This document shows positions 54,452-64,000 of a stretch of 64,000 nt of DNA, piece after piece. The notes under the pieces were generated by a model, which saw only the letters and a program-made list of their open reading frames with translations, had not been told where the DNA came from and ran no database searches. The stretch spans positions 744,001-808,000 of the forward strand of contig JADJLM010000001.1 of the NCBI GenBank assembly GCA_016710135.1, written 5' to 3'. This DNA is from Nitrosomonas sp. (lineage in GTDB: Bacteria; Pseudomonadota; Gammaproteobacteria; Burkholderiales; Nitrosomonadaceae). Within the stretch, counting starts at the first letter, position 1, and every line of letters starts with the position of its first letter. The position numbers and the translations under genes were made by a program.

Positions 54452-55236
54452 TGATGGAGTCGGGTTCTATTATTGAGATCAATGGACTTTATACCCAGTT
54501 TGGTCAGCATCTTATACACCGCAATATTAATCTTCATGTGCTTAAGGGTGAGGTGCTATCCTTGGTGGGCGGGTCAGGAAGTGGCAAAACCACATTGCTG
54601 CGACAAATGCTCAGCCTGGAAACACCAACGCAAGGGAGTGTCAAAATTTTTGGCTGCTCTCGCTACGCGTGCAACCTTGATGCCTTAAAAAATATTCGCC
54701 ATCGATCCGGTGTGTTATTTCAGCAAGGTGCATTATTTAGCGCGTTGACTGTATTTGATAATATAGCGTTACCGATGCGGGAATTACATTGTCTGGATGA
54801 AGCATTGATTCGTGATTTGGTAATGCTAAAACTGAAAATGGTTGAAGTAGGTGCAGAACATGCTAATAAGTACCCTGCTGAACTCTCTGGTGGCATGATC
54901 AAGCGGGTTGCTTTGGCGCGCGCTTTAGCACTTGATCCCGAATTGCTTTTTCTCGATGAACCGACGGCTGGATTGGACCCTTCGTTAAGTGAAAGTATTG
55001 TTAATCTTATTCGAACACTCAGGGAAGAATTAACGCTAACCATCGTCATGGTGACGCACGATCTCGACACGTTAGCCGCAATTTCGACACGTATCGCGGT
55101 ATTGGCAGATCAGCATATTGTCGCGCTGGGGAAGTTGCAAGCGGTTGTACAGGTTGATCATCCGTTTATCAAGGATTTTTTCTGGGGTGAACGCGGTCAA
55201 AATGCGTTGCGTAAATATTTAAGTGCAGATCAGTAA
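54448..55236 (+). CDS. mlaF: MlaF-type ABC transporter ATP-binding protein
   Basis: ATPase partner of the MlaE permease. The 262-residue protein has Walker A GGSGSGKTTLLRQML, Q-loop GVLFQQGALFSALTVFDNIALPMRE, signature ELSGGMIKRVALARALAL and Walker B LLFLDEPTAGLDPSLSE. It overlaps mlaE. In most genomes mlaD and a lipoprotein gene follow; here dapE starts after 94 bases, so the periplasmic subunit must be encoded elsewhere or be absent. Confidence 0.92.
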   Translation: MMMESGSIIEINGLYTQFGQHLIHRNINLHVLKGEVLSLVGGSGSGKTTLLRQMLSLETPTQGSVKIFGCSRYACNLDALKNIRHRSGVLFQQGALFSALTVFDNIALPMRELHCLDEALIRDLVMLKLKMVEVGAEHANKYPAELSGGMIKRVALARALALDPELLFLDEPTAGLDPSLSESIVNLIRTLREELTLTIVMVTHDLDTLAAISTRIAVLADQHIVALGKLQAVVQVDHPFIKDFFWGERGQNALRKYLSADQ

Positions 55237-55330
55237 GCAATGCCTCGCTAACAAGGAAATAGCATGAATAAAGGTCTTTCGGACCTCAACTTAATTAAAG
55301 TAGCGTTTAACACGTAAATAAGGAAAATAC

Positions 55331-56474
55331 ATGTCAGGTGATACTCTTACGCTCACACAAATGTTGATTTCACGACGTTCATTGACGCCGCGTGATGACG
55401 GGTGCCAAAAACTACTAGAAAATCGTCTGAAAGCGTTAGGATTTGAGATCGAAAAGCTAAATTTTGGGGATGTCGAGAATCTATGGGCTCGTCGTGGTAC
55501 AAAACAACCGTTAGTCTGCTTTGCGGGGCACACGGATGTTGTTCCCACAGGCCCTGTGGGTGAATGGGAAAGTGATCCGTTTGTGCCGACTATCCGGGAT
55601 AACCGATTGTATGTACGGGGCGCTGCTGATATGAAGGCTTCTCTGGCAGCGTTTATTACTGGGATTGAATCATTTCTGGAATCAAACCCAGAACCTGAAG
55701 GGTCCATTGCGCTGTTGATTACCTCTGATGAGGAAGGACCTGCCGTTGATGGCACGGTTAAAGTCGTCGAGATTCTCAAGGCACGCGGTGAATTGATCGA
55801 TTTTTGTATCGTCGGGGAGCCGACTTGTACGGATCAATTTGGAGACACCATTAAGAATGGTCGACGTGGTTCCTTATCAGGCAATTTAACGATCAAAGGT
55901 ATTCAAGGACATATTGCGTACCCCACTTGGCCAAAATCCGATCCATCTTACTGCTCCTGCTATTACTGAACTCGCACAAACCGTGTGGGATAATGGCAAT
56001 GAATACTTTCCTCCGACAACTTGGCATATTTCCAATATTCAAGGAGGCACGGGAGCGACTAATGTGATTCCCGGTCACGTCAATTTAATATTCAATTTTC
56101 GCTTTGCTACGGCCAGTACACCAGAATCACTGCAAAGGAAATTTTGCGAAATTCTTGACAAGCACGGCCTTGAATACCAGATAACATGGGAGTTATCTGG
56201 TAAGCCTTATTTGACACCAAGAGGGAAGTTGGCCGATGCTTTAACGGAAGCCATTAAAACTGTAACCACGATAATACCAGCGCTTTCTGCAACCGGAGGT
56301 ACTTCAGATGGTCGATTTATTGCAGAAATCTGTCCGCAAGTCGTTGAATTTGGTCCACGTAATGCGACGATACACAAAATCAATGAATCTGTAGAAATAG
56401 AAGATATCGAGCGATTATCACAGATTTATCAATTAACGCTAAAAAAATTGTTTTATGGGATGCAAAACAATTAG
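55331..56474 (+). pseudogene. dapE: Succinyl-diaminopimelate desuccinylase (frame broken twice)
   Basis: Zinc-dependent desuccinylase of lysine/peptidoglycan precursor synthesis. The first frame holds CFAGHTDVVPTGPVGEWESDPF, VRGAADMKASLAAF and LLITSDEEGPAVDGT; the second holds WHISNIQGGTGATNVIPGH, TGGTSDGRFIAE and the end. Between them, at 55921-55932, both the C4 run (55921-55924) and the CC pair (55931-55932) appear one C short: tac ccc cac ttg gcc caa aat restores YPHLAQNPIHLTAP. The restored length is about 380 residues, as in the family. The gene is normally essential, so errors in the sequence are the likelier reading. Confidence 0.92.
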
Positions 56475-56696
56475 TTATATAATTTATTCCTGATTTTAGA
56501 AAAAACTTATTTGAATTAATAGCACTACAATATATTTTTTTTATTTAATCAAAATAACTTGGTTTTATTGTTTTCTGAGACAGTTTGCTAATAAAGAAAA
56601 TACAAAATGTGAATTTATAATTTGTCTGTGAGCCCTGAGAAATAAGATACCAGAGAACATTAGATTAGTTTCGGAAAATATCATCCCCCTAAATTC

Positions 56697-57401
56697 ATGT
56701 TAAGAGGAATCATGCCGGATTATTTTTCTAGCGTTGAATCACTCAATGCTTTTTTTGATCAAAATTTAAAGCTATTAATGCATAAATATTCATCACTAAA
56801 AACGACTCAGGTGATAAATAAAGCTCTATTGTTTCGCCAGGGAGAGAAATGTGAACAGGTTTGGTTGATAACAGAGGGTGTTGTCAAGTTATCACGCTTA
56901 ACGAAACAAGGTTCTGAAGTAACTGTTGCGCTGATGAAAAAAGGAGATGTGATTGGGAATTTATACGAACATTCCAGTCAGTCGGTTATGATGGAAACTG
57001 CTCAAACACTAGGGGAAGTAAGTTGCTTCTGCTTCTTCTACCATGATTTCAAGATGATGCTATCTGACTATCCGGCGTTAGCCTGGTGGGTAATAGGAAG
57101 AAACTATATTCACCAGCAAAACAGTACGCGTAAGTTATGTACAACTTTGACACAATCTGTTGAAATGCGTGTTGCAGAAACGCTTTTAGAACTAGCCTCA
57201 GTATTTGGTAGTCGCTGTACGCATGGTTATGCGCTTGAGATATACCTTACACAACAACAAGTTGCTGATCTAGCTGGTGCTAACCGCTCAGTAGTTAGCA
57301 CCATTCTTAATAATTTTAGAAGCCGTGGGATGTTGGACTATACTCGTGACCAGATTTGCATAAATGATGCTACTTTACGTGATTTTTGCTATGCGAAGTA
57401 A
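56697..57401 (+). CDS. Crp/Fnr family transcriptional regulator
   Basis: Cyclic-nucleotide-binding-fold regulator of 234 residues. The effector domain (about 30-145) has LLFRQGEKCEQVWLITEGVVKLSRL and MKKGDVIGNL; the C-terminal winged helix (about 175-234) has LTQQQVADLAGANRSVVSTILNNFRSRGMLDY. The N-terminal cysteine cluster of Fnr is absent, so it is not an oxygen-sensing Fnr. The start may be ATG 56697 or 56712. It is single, with 220 bases of A/T-rich sequence upstream and a small membrane protein gene downstream. Confidence 0.87.
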   Translation: MLRGIMPDYFSSVESLNAFFDQNLKLLMHKYSSLKTTQVINKALLFRQGEKCEQVWLITEGVVKLSRLTKQGSEVTVALMKKGDVIGNLYEHSSQSVMMETAQTLGEVSCFCFFYHDFKMMLSDYPALAWWVIGRNYIHQQNSTRKLCTTLTQSVEMRVAETLLELASVFGSRCTHGYALEIYLTQQQVADLAGANRSVVSTILNNFRSRGMLDYTRDQICINDATLRDFCYAK

Positions 57402-57516
57402 GCTATTTTTATGTAAAAGAATGTTGCCTAGCTAACAGAAGCAAATGTCGGATTGTATTAACCTATAACTCGTGACTACTATTGAGGTAGTTAAATCTGA
57501 CAAGGAATCAATTTTT

Positions 57517-57876
57517 ATGAAAATATTCTCACCGCGAATACATGGGTACTTAGATTTTTTAACAGTAGTAATTTTTCTTCTAGCACCAACAGTCCTTGGA
57601 TTAAGTGGTCTACCAGCCTATCTTGCCTATGGCCTAGCTGTTGTTCATCTAATTGTAACGTTAGCATCTGATTTTCCCTTTGGGATCGCTAAAATTATCC
57701 CATTTTATATACATGGTTGGATTGAACGGATCGTCGGTCCAGTATTAGTCGTGGTTCCGTTTGTACTTGGTTTCGACGCTGATGAGGTTGCACGTAACTT
57801 TTATGTTGTTATGGGAGCAATTATCATCGTTGTTGGGATTTTGACTGACTATCGCGGATCAGGTGAAATCAAGTAA
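57517..57876 (+). CDS. SPW-repeat-like small membrane protein
   Basis: About 119 residues from ATG 57517, chosen because AAGGAA lies nine bases before; the frame opens at 57472. Four hydrophobic segments are visible (YLDFLTVVIFLLAPTVLGL, LAYGLAVVHLIVTLAS, IVGPVLVVVPFVLGF, FYVVMGAIIIVVGILTDY). The HGYLDFLTV and HGWIERIVGPVL repeats resemble SPW-repeat proteins, which have no known function. It may be controlled by the regulator just upstream, but that is only inferred from position. Confidence 0.6.
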   Translation: MKIFSPRIHGYLDFLTVVIFLLAPTVLGLSGLPAYLAYGLAVVHLIVTLASDFPFGIAKIIPFYIHGWIERIVGPVLVVVPFVLGFDADEVARNFYVVMGAIIIVVGILTDYRGSGEIK

Positions 57877-57980
57877 TTTTAGTTATAGATTAATGCATTA
57901 GATATAGCTTGAATAAACAACCTACATGGTAATACTACGAGGTGTTAGGTCTGTGATAGCCGAGATGGAAGAAGCTGAGC

Positions 57981-59066
57981 TTAACACTTGGCACCTAGTT
58001 TAGTAGCGCGTTCACGACACAGCGCAGTTTCTTCAGCGGTGTATTCTGGAACTAACCAACCTTGGAGGTGGTTCAGTGCAATCTGAGTTAGTGCATTGAT
58101 CCAAGCAGGGTGCTCATTAAGGCAAGGGATATAATGAAATTCATTTCCTCCAGCTTCAGTAAAGGTTTTTTTACCTTCAATGGCAATTTCTTCCAATGTT
58201 TCTAAGCAATCAGCAACGAAACCAGGGCAAACCACATCCACTCGATTGAGTTTCTGCTTGCCGAGTCCTTCCAGAACATCAGTAGTATACGGTGTTAGCC
58301 ATTTGGCTTTGCCAAAGCGCGATTGAAAACAAACTTGATATTGCTCTGGTGGAAGGGCTAAGGCTTCAGCTAATAACCTTCCCGTTTTTTGGCATTCGCA
58401 ATGATAAGGATCGCCTTTATCCAGCGTTTTACGCGGAACACCATGAAAGCTAATGATGAGCTTACTCGGTTTACCATGGCTATTCCAATAATCCTGGACA
58501 TTTTGAGCCAAAGCGACAATGTACCTTTATCATCATGAAAGTGTTTAATCGTCCGAACAGCAGGCATATTTCTTAGTTTAGCTAATTCAGCAAAAACATG
58601 CACCATCGCGGAACCGATACTACTTGCCGCATATTGCGGAAAAAGAGGTAGCACCAAGATTTGATCACAGCCTGCGGCCTTCATCTTAGCTAAAACATGT
58701 GCGATAGAAGGATTGCCAATGTTCATCGCGTATTCCACCATGGGAGTTGGAGAGATCGATGCGGCTAACGCTTGGGCAAGCAACTTAGTTTGTCGCTCAG
58801 TGTGAACTTTAAGGGGAGAGCCTTCATCAGTCCATACTAGTGCATATTTTCTGCTGATTTCTTAGGGCGCGTATTGAGGATAATACCATTTAGAATAAAC
58901 CACCAAATCCAGCGTGGTAGTTCAATAATGCGAGGATCGCTCAGAAATTGGCGTAAGTAAGGTTTTAACGCTTCTGCTGTGGGTGCATCTGGTGTTCCTA
59001 AATTAATTAATAACACCCCGATTTTACTGGGTGTACCGTGTTGAAAAGGGGTTCGAGTAACATCAT
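57981..59066 (-). pseudogene. hemH: Ferrochelatase (frame broken three times)
   Basis: Inserts iron into protoporphyrin IX in heme synthesis. Pieces in three frames assemble one protein: N-terminus from ATG 59066, then GTPSKIGVLLINLGTPDAPTA, LAQALAASISPTPMVEYAM, LVLPLFPQYAASS, then LIISFHGVPRKTLDKGDPY, FQSRFGKAKWLTPYT and VVCPGFVADCLETLEEI with the conserved His/Glu. One missing base explains each break: C run 59048-59051 (opposite strand gggg), A run opposite 58847-58850, and a T opposite 58523. The restored length is about 360 residues. Three hits in one essential gene support sequencing error over decay. Confidence 0.92.
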
Positions 59067-59135
59067 GATTTATTCTTGTAATTTATAGAATAGCAATGGC
59101 TGTTGAGTTTTAAGAGGATTGAGCGTGGAATCAAA

Positions 59136-60157
59136 TCAATGTTGCGAAAGGCTACTTGAAAGTAATCGTGCGGTGATATCGACAATGGGAATGACGCGTT
59201 CGTAAGCCATCCGTCTGGGTCCGATGACGCCAACGGTGCCGACGATTGTACCTTCGATTTCATAAGGTGCAGTTATGACACTCACCTCATCCAATGCAGT
59301 CACATTCGACTCTCCACCGATAAAGACCTTGACGCCATGAGCCTGACGGCTGAGGTCCATCAGTTGTAATAATTTGGTTTTACGTTCAAATAATTCGAAC
59401 AGTTGTTTCAAATTGGAAAGATTGCCTGAAAGATCTTTTACATCAAGTAATTTGTGTTCTCCCGCGACTACAACGGCTTCACTATTCTCTTTAATGACTT
59501 CATTACTGACATCAATCGCAGCATTCATGAGCAACATCATTTCATGGCGGAGTTGCTTTAATTCTGATTGCAGGCGAGAACGAATTTCTTCGAGTGTACA
59601 ACCTGCATAATGCAGATTCAGAAAATTACTGGCTTCAATCAAGTCAGTCTGACTAAAGCTCGCTTCTGTAAAAATGATACGATTTTGTACATCGCCTTCC
59701 GGTGTCACTAGAATGAGTAACACACGCTTTTCAGACAGCATCATAAATTCGATATGGCGGAAAACGGCACTGCCAGATCGTTTGGGGGTAATGACTACAC
59801 CAGCAAATCGCGTCAACTCGGACAAAAGTTGGGATGCAACATTAATCAATCGTGATGGGTTGTCTGGATGCAGTTGATTTTCAAGATGATTCACTTCATA
59901 GCTTTCTAATGTTTTAACGACCATTAAGCTATCGACGAAAAACGATATCCGAGTGCGGTCGGTATACGACCTGCTGAAGTATGCGGGCTCGCAATATATC
60001 CCATTTCTTCAAGATCAACCATGACATTGCGAATTGTCGCGGGGCTAAGGTCTAATCCTGAAAGTTTTGAGAGCGAACGCGACCCTACCGGCTCTCCATC
60101 AACAATGAAGTGCTCCACTAGTGCTTTAAGTAATGATTTTGCTCGATTGTTTAGCAT
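59136..60157 (-). pseudogene. hrcA: Heat-inducible transcription repressor HrcA (frame broken)
   Basis: Represses groE and dnaK operons by binding CIRCE elements. The N-terminal winged-helix part (RAKSLLKALVEHFIVDGEPVGSRSLSKLSGLDLSPATIRNVMVDLEEMGYI...SAGRIPTALGYRF) and the C-terminal part from MVVKTLESYEV are in different frames. One extra A in the A5 run 59938-59942 (T run on the coding strand) gives YRFFVDSL and joins them at the expected length of about 340. It has no CIRCE sequence in front of it. nadK is divergent upstream. Confidence 0.92.
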
Positions 60158-60363
60158 ATCAACGGATATTTTACACGATTAAACTCATACCGAGCGTAAG
60201 TTAACCCCAGTTTATCCCTAGCATTTTTAACTTACTCTTTTGTTGGGCTGTCGTTGCATTATTCTTTTACCTTTCGAGTTGACTACGTTAATATTAAAAA
60301 TAATAACGCTGCCGGTGTTAGCTTAGTAATAGATATGAATTGTCCCAATTTGTTTCAATAATA

Positions 60364-61248
60364 ATGAGCACTTGTTTTAATAAAATTGCATTAATTGGAA
60401 AACATAAAAATCCAGAAATTCTTACGCCTATGATGAGGCTCGCGGAATACCTTGCTGGTCGCCAATTTGGTGTAATTATCGATCGATTAAGTGCGGCTCA
60501 ATTGGAGCATTCCGACTTCCCCATTTTGACCTTGGAAGAGATTGGTGCCGAGGCTGATTTGGCTGTTGTCATTGGTGGAGATGGAACGATGCTGAATATC
60601 GCCCGAATATTGGCACCGTATAATGTTCCATTGGTTGGCGTAAACCAAGGTAGATTGGGTTTTTTAACCGATTTAACGGTCGATACTATGATTGAAACAC
60701 TCGGGGCAATGCTAGATGGGCAGTATATTACTGAGCAACGCGTGTTGCTTTCCGCTGAGGTAATTCGACAGGATCAAGTGGTTTATAAAGCACTGGCTTT
60801 TAACGATATTGTTGTCCATCGCGGGATAAGTACCGGGATGATTGAGTTTCAAGTGCGCATTAATGGTGAGTATGTTTATTCGTTGCGTTCGGATGGGCTG
60901 ATCGTTGCCACACCGACAGGTTCTACTGCTTACGCACTCTCAGCAGGGGGGCCAATATTGCATTCCAGTCTTGATTTAATCGAATTGGTTCCGGTTTGTC
61001 CGCATACCTTGAGTAACCGTCCGATTGTCGTTGGACCCGACGCAGAAATTGAGATCATGCTGAATTACAATACCGAGACTAAAATATACTCAGATAGCCA
61101 CTCTTGGTTTGATCTCGGCGAGCATGATCGGATACTGGTGCGACGTTTTCCTCAAGTCGTTAAATTGTTACATGCAATTAACCATAGCTATTACCGCATG
61201 CTGCGCGAGAAATTAAGGTGGAGTGAAATACCCCATAAGAATCACTGA
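60364..61248 (+). CDS. nadK: NAD kinase
   Basis: Phosphorylates NAD to NADP. From ATG 60364 (MSTCFNKIALIGKHKNPE) the length is about 294 residues; the frame runs back to TTG 60340. The hallmark VIGGDGTMLNIARIL and VGVNQGRLGFLTDL motifs, the ATPTGSTAYALSAGGPI loop and RPIVVGPDAEI are all present. It is followed by recN eight bases later, and hrcA is divergent upstream, the typical hrcA-nadK-recN order. Confidence 0.95.
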   Translation: MSTCFNKIALIGKHKNPEILTPMMRLAEYLAGRQFGVIIDRLSAAQLEHSDFPILTLEEIGAEADLAVVIGGDGTMLNIARILAPYNVPLVGVNQGRLGFLTDLTVDTMIETLGAMLDGQYITEQRVLLSAEVIRQDQVVYKALAFNDIVVHRGISTGMIEFQVRINGEYVYSLRSDGLIVATPTGSTAYALSAGGPILHSSLDLIELVPVCPHTLSNRPIVVGPDAEIEIMLNYNTETKIYSDSHSWFDLGEHDRILVRRFPQVVKLLHAINHSYYRMLREKLRWSEIPHKNH

Positions 61249-61256
61249 TTGTCAGC

Positions 61257-62937
61257 ATGCTGACCCATTTAACCATACAAAATTTCGTTATTGTCGAGCG
61301 CGTTGAATTAAATCTCGAGTCAGGTTTTACCGTGCTGACGGGCGAAACAGGTGCCGGCAAATCGATTCTGATCGATGCGTTAATGCTTGCTCTGGGTGGC
61401 AAGAGTGATGCTGATCATATCCGGCAAGGCTGTGAACGTGCTGAAATCAGCGCTGAATTTAATATTGAGTCTTTACCGGATACCCAACATTGGCTGCAAG
61501 AAAATGATTTGGTGGATGATTCGGGAGGTTGTATTTTACGACGTGTCATCGAAGCTAATGGGCGATCACGCCACTTTATAAATGGTATTTCAGTTGCTTT
61601 ACAGCAATTACGAGTTATCGGCGATCAATTGGTCGATATTCATGGACAGCATGCGCACCAATCGTTATTGCGCAGTGATGCGCAGCGTGTCTTGCTCGAT
61701 GGATTTGCTGGAAACAATGATTTGCTGACGCAAGTCAGAGCGGCCTATCCAGCGCTGGCATAGCTTAAATCAGCAACGCCTTGCTTGGGAAGTTAATCAA
61801 TCAGCGTTTGCACAAGAAAAAGAGCAATTGACCTGGCAAGTGGATGAGCTGACTAGCCTTAATTTCAATCTCGAAGAATGGCAATCATTACAAGCCGATC
61901 ATCAACGCTTATCTCACAGCGCTAGCTTGCAAGCGGCAGCTGAGTATTCGATTGATCTGCTATCGGAAGGAGATACTGCACTGCTGGGGCAACTGCAAAT
62001 AGGGCTGACTCGACTTCGCCAAGCGCTGGATTACGATGCGCAATTGCAATCCCCTTATCAGCTACTGGAGTCCGCTGCGGTTCAATTGCAAGAAGGGATT
62101 CATGAATTGAAACAGTATCAGAAGCGGCTTGATTTAGATCCTCAGCGGTTGCAAGATATTGAGGAGCGAATCGCTGCAGTTCACGCCATGGCACGAAAAT
62201 ACCGCTGTGATATCGAATCATTGCCCGCACAACTGCAGTCAGTACATGACCGCTTGCAGGTGCTATGTGGAGAATTCTCGGGTGAAGATTTGATCGAGGC
62301 GGAAGCCAGTGCTAGACAGCACTATGAAGCAGTTGCGCAACAATTGACACTTTCACGCGCTGGGGCAGCGCAATCGCTTGCAAAGCAAGTGACACAAAGC
62401 ATACAAAATTTGGCGATGGCAGGGGGGATTTTTGTAATCAATCTGATTCCAGTCGATCAGGGTAATACAAATGGGTTTGAGCAGATCGAGTTTCAAGTAT
62501 CGCCGCATAAAGATACCCCAGCTCGCTCTTTGACCAAAGTAGCATCAGGGGGTGAACTGTCTCGAATCAGTTTAGCGATACAAGTCATTACTAGCAAGGT
62601 GAGTCGCGTTCCTACACTGATATTTGATGAAGTCGATGCCGGAATCGGTGGGCGTGTGGCCGAGATGGTAGGCACATTACTTAAACAATTAGGAAGCACC
62701 CATCAAATTTTATGTATTACCCATTTGCCCCAGGTTGCTGCGATGGGTGATCATCACTGGCTTATTACCAAAATAAACGATATGAAACACACTCAGGGCA
62801 TTTCAAGTCATATTCAAGACTTGAATCAGCAAGAACGTATCGAGGAAATTGCTCGAATGCTTGGAGGGGCAACGATAACATCGATTACGCAGCAGCATGC
62901 AGCAGAAATGTTGCAGAAAGCAAATTCGATAAATTAA
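61257..62937 (+). pseudogene. recN: DNA repair protein RecN (frame broken)
   Basis: SMC-like ATPase in double-strand break repair. The N-terminal part has NFVIVERVELNLESGFTVLTGETGAGKSILIDAL (Walker A) and the C-terminal part has ASGGELSRISLAIQVI and PTLIFDEVDAGIGGRVAEMVG, flanking a coiled coil. The frames change at the cc pair 61749-61750: removing one C gives AAYQRWHSLNQQRLAWEVNQ and joins both halves at about 560 residues, the usual size. Adding two C would also fit. Unlike the other breaks, the simplest repair here is removal of a base. Confidence 0.92.
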
Positions 62938-64000
62938 CTACCGGATAAAAAATTGAGTTCCGATCATATCTACCATCATCCTTCGGTAGTGTTCCGATTT
63001 ATTCCCTTGCAAATATTCTAAAGGATTGAAATTATCGGTCAGGACAATTCCTTTGCGCTGATCGATTGCAACCATGCGCTGTTTTAACCATATTAATTGC
63101 TGTGAGTTCAGCGAACTTTGTTCGATCGTGAGTGGTTGCTTGCTCGCAACTAATCACGTGCTGCTTCTGCGACGGCAGGATCAATCTCAATGGTGTCGGT
63201 ACGAATACCTTTGCGTTCAAGGGTAGTTGCCATATGTCCTGCACCTTGTCCAATAAGCAGGGCTTGTTTCATGTTGGGCACAAGATCTGGAATCATTTCG
63301 ACGATTTTCTGATACGTTAATACATTCTCACCATGACTAATACTAGCGGCGCCAATTGTTGACGCGTCGGCGGTTAATAGACGTAGGTTGAGTGAAGGAT
63401 TATCAATGACCCTTACCCACCCATACAAGCTTTCACGCTCAAAGCGTGTTTGATAAGCGTTATCTTGCTGATTGACACGCTCATTGGATAACGGTGTGGT
63501 CGCCAGGAGTATCGATACCCCCATGAAGAAAAAACAGGCTACAAACGATAGTGTTTTGATCAGTGGAATCAAGTGTCGTTCAAAAATTGCAACAATAAAA
63601 GCCAGTACAAAAAGTCCTACTGCAAGGCCCATGATAATTTCACGTGAGCCGATCTGTGGAAATAAATAAAAACCCAGAAAAAGTGTTCCAATCACGCTAC
63701 CTACGGTACTTACGGCATAAATCGACCCCGTGCTGGTTCCAACACCGGCCAAGTTTGCTGTAATGCGTTTAACGGCAAAGGGGCCAACCATGCCAAGCAT
63801 TGTTAGACTGGGGGTAAAAAGAATCAGCGTACTAATGAAAGTCCCAAGTTTCAATCCCAAGTGATCGGTGCTAAGTAACACGGGTTGAATCAACCACGGA
63901 ATCGTTATGGTTAGCAGCGCTGCTAATCCAATGATTAGCGCCAAACCAACCTGTTTAGCACGATCAGCCCAGTACCCGCCGACAAAATAGCCAATTGCTA
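62938..64000 (-). pseudogene. Fused-MFS/spermidine-synthase-like protein, 5' partial with internal deletion
   Basis: The gene enters from beyond 64000. It encodes several hydrophobic helices (ALIIGLAALLTITIPWLI, STGSIYAVSTVGSVIGTLFLGFYLF, MGLAVGLFVLAFIVAIFE) followed by a Rossmann start with LLIGQGAGHMATTLERKGIRTDTIEIDPAVAEAARD, then TAG at 63150. A further fragment in a different frame (62938 to about 63151) reads VASKQPLTIEQSSLN...QRKGIVLTDNFNPLEYLQGNKSEHYRRMM, the usual C-terminal end of this family. The central part of the methyltransferase-like domain, probably 80-110 residues, is missing. Unlike the other breaks, this looks like a real deletion or an assembly join. Confidence 0.7.

Noticed and set aside
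60158..60339. CIRCE element near hrcA
   Set aside because: No TTAGCACTC-N9-GAGTGCTAA-like repeat is present in this gap.
1..64000. CRISPR arrays, tRNA or rRNA genes, prophage
   Set aside because: No regularly spaced repeats, cloverleaf-like sequences in the gaps, rRNA sequence or phage gene clusters were found by reading; short or divergent ones could be missed.

Overview
The window reads as a chromosomal stretch of a fairly AT-rich betaproteobacterium, most likely a member of the Nitrosomonadaceae (ammonia oxidisers). This is inferred from the metX-metW pair, the regulatory PTS, the envC-ctpA-thiF order, a complete urease locus with a UT-family urea channel, and a large copper-oxidase locus. 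No amo, hao or rRNA gene is present, so the genus is an inference.

Layout. 1-3.4 kb: end of envC, ctpA and a MoeB/ThiF-type E1 gene. 3.5-4.7 kb: an IS481-like insertion sequence. 4.8-5.6 kb: a CPBP membrane protease. 5.8-10.2 kb: flagellar export/switch operon fliLMNOPQR. 10.3-13.9 kb: a very long Ala/Glu-rich coiled-coil protein overlapping a DUF4139 gene. 14.2-27.5 kb: a urea/nickel region with an outer-membrane porin, ureD-A-B-C, ureE-F-G, a urea channel, then nikR, a TonB receptor and a metal ABC transporter. A near-perfect NikR operator lies between the divergent receptor and transporter genes. 27.5-31.8 kb: panC, panB, a deoxynucleoside kinase gene, folK and pcnB on the minus strand. 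31.8-35.6 kb: an ABC ATPase, dksA, ygfZ, a ygfX-like gene and a small membrane protein. 35.6-40.2 kb: a two-gene copper-oxidase operon behind a sigma-54-like promoter and a 25-bp palindrome. 40.2-46.8 kb: mnmH, selD, metW, metX, ptsI and a fused EIIA(Man)-HPr gene. 47-51 kb: an RDD protein, an aminotransferase and uvrB. 51-53 kb: a small secreted protein and an alginate-export-type porin. 53.3-55.2 kb: mlaE and mlaF. The rest holds dapE, a Crp/Fnr regulator, an SPW-like membrane protein, hemH, hrcA, nadK, recN and the damaged end of a membrane-bound spermidine-synthase-like gene.

The most unusual locus is the copper-oxidase pair at 36317-40123. Both proteins look like two-domain multicopper oxidases. 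The first keeps only the domain-1 copper motifs (HxHG, HxH). The second keeps only the domain-2 motifs (HxxHxH, HCHxxxHxxxxM). Each has lost exactly what the other retains, so a working trinuclear site should need both polypeptides. The second protein also carries an extra type-1 cupredoxin and a histidine-rich C-terminal beta-propeller.

A second window-wide pattern is that eleven genes are broken, many of them housekeeping genes. Ten are broken by 1-2-base length changes, nearly all apparent losses in short mononucleotide runs (hemH three times, dapE twice, and envC, ureB, selD, hrcA, recN and others once). This looks more like under-called homopolymers in the assembly than gene decay. The terminal spermidine-synthase-like gene instead shows an internal deletion.
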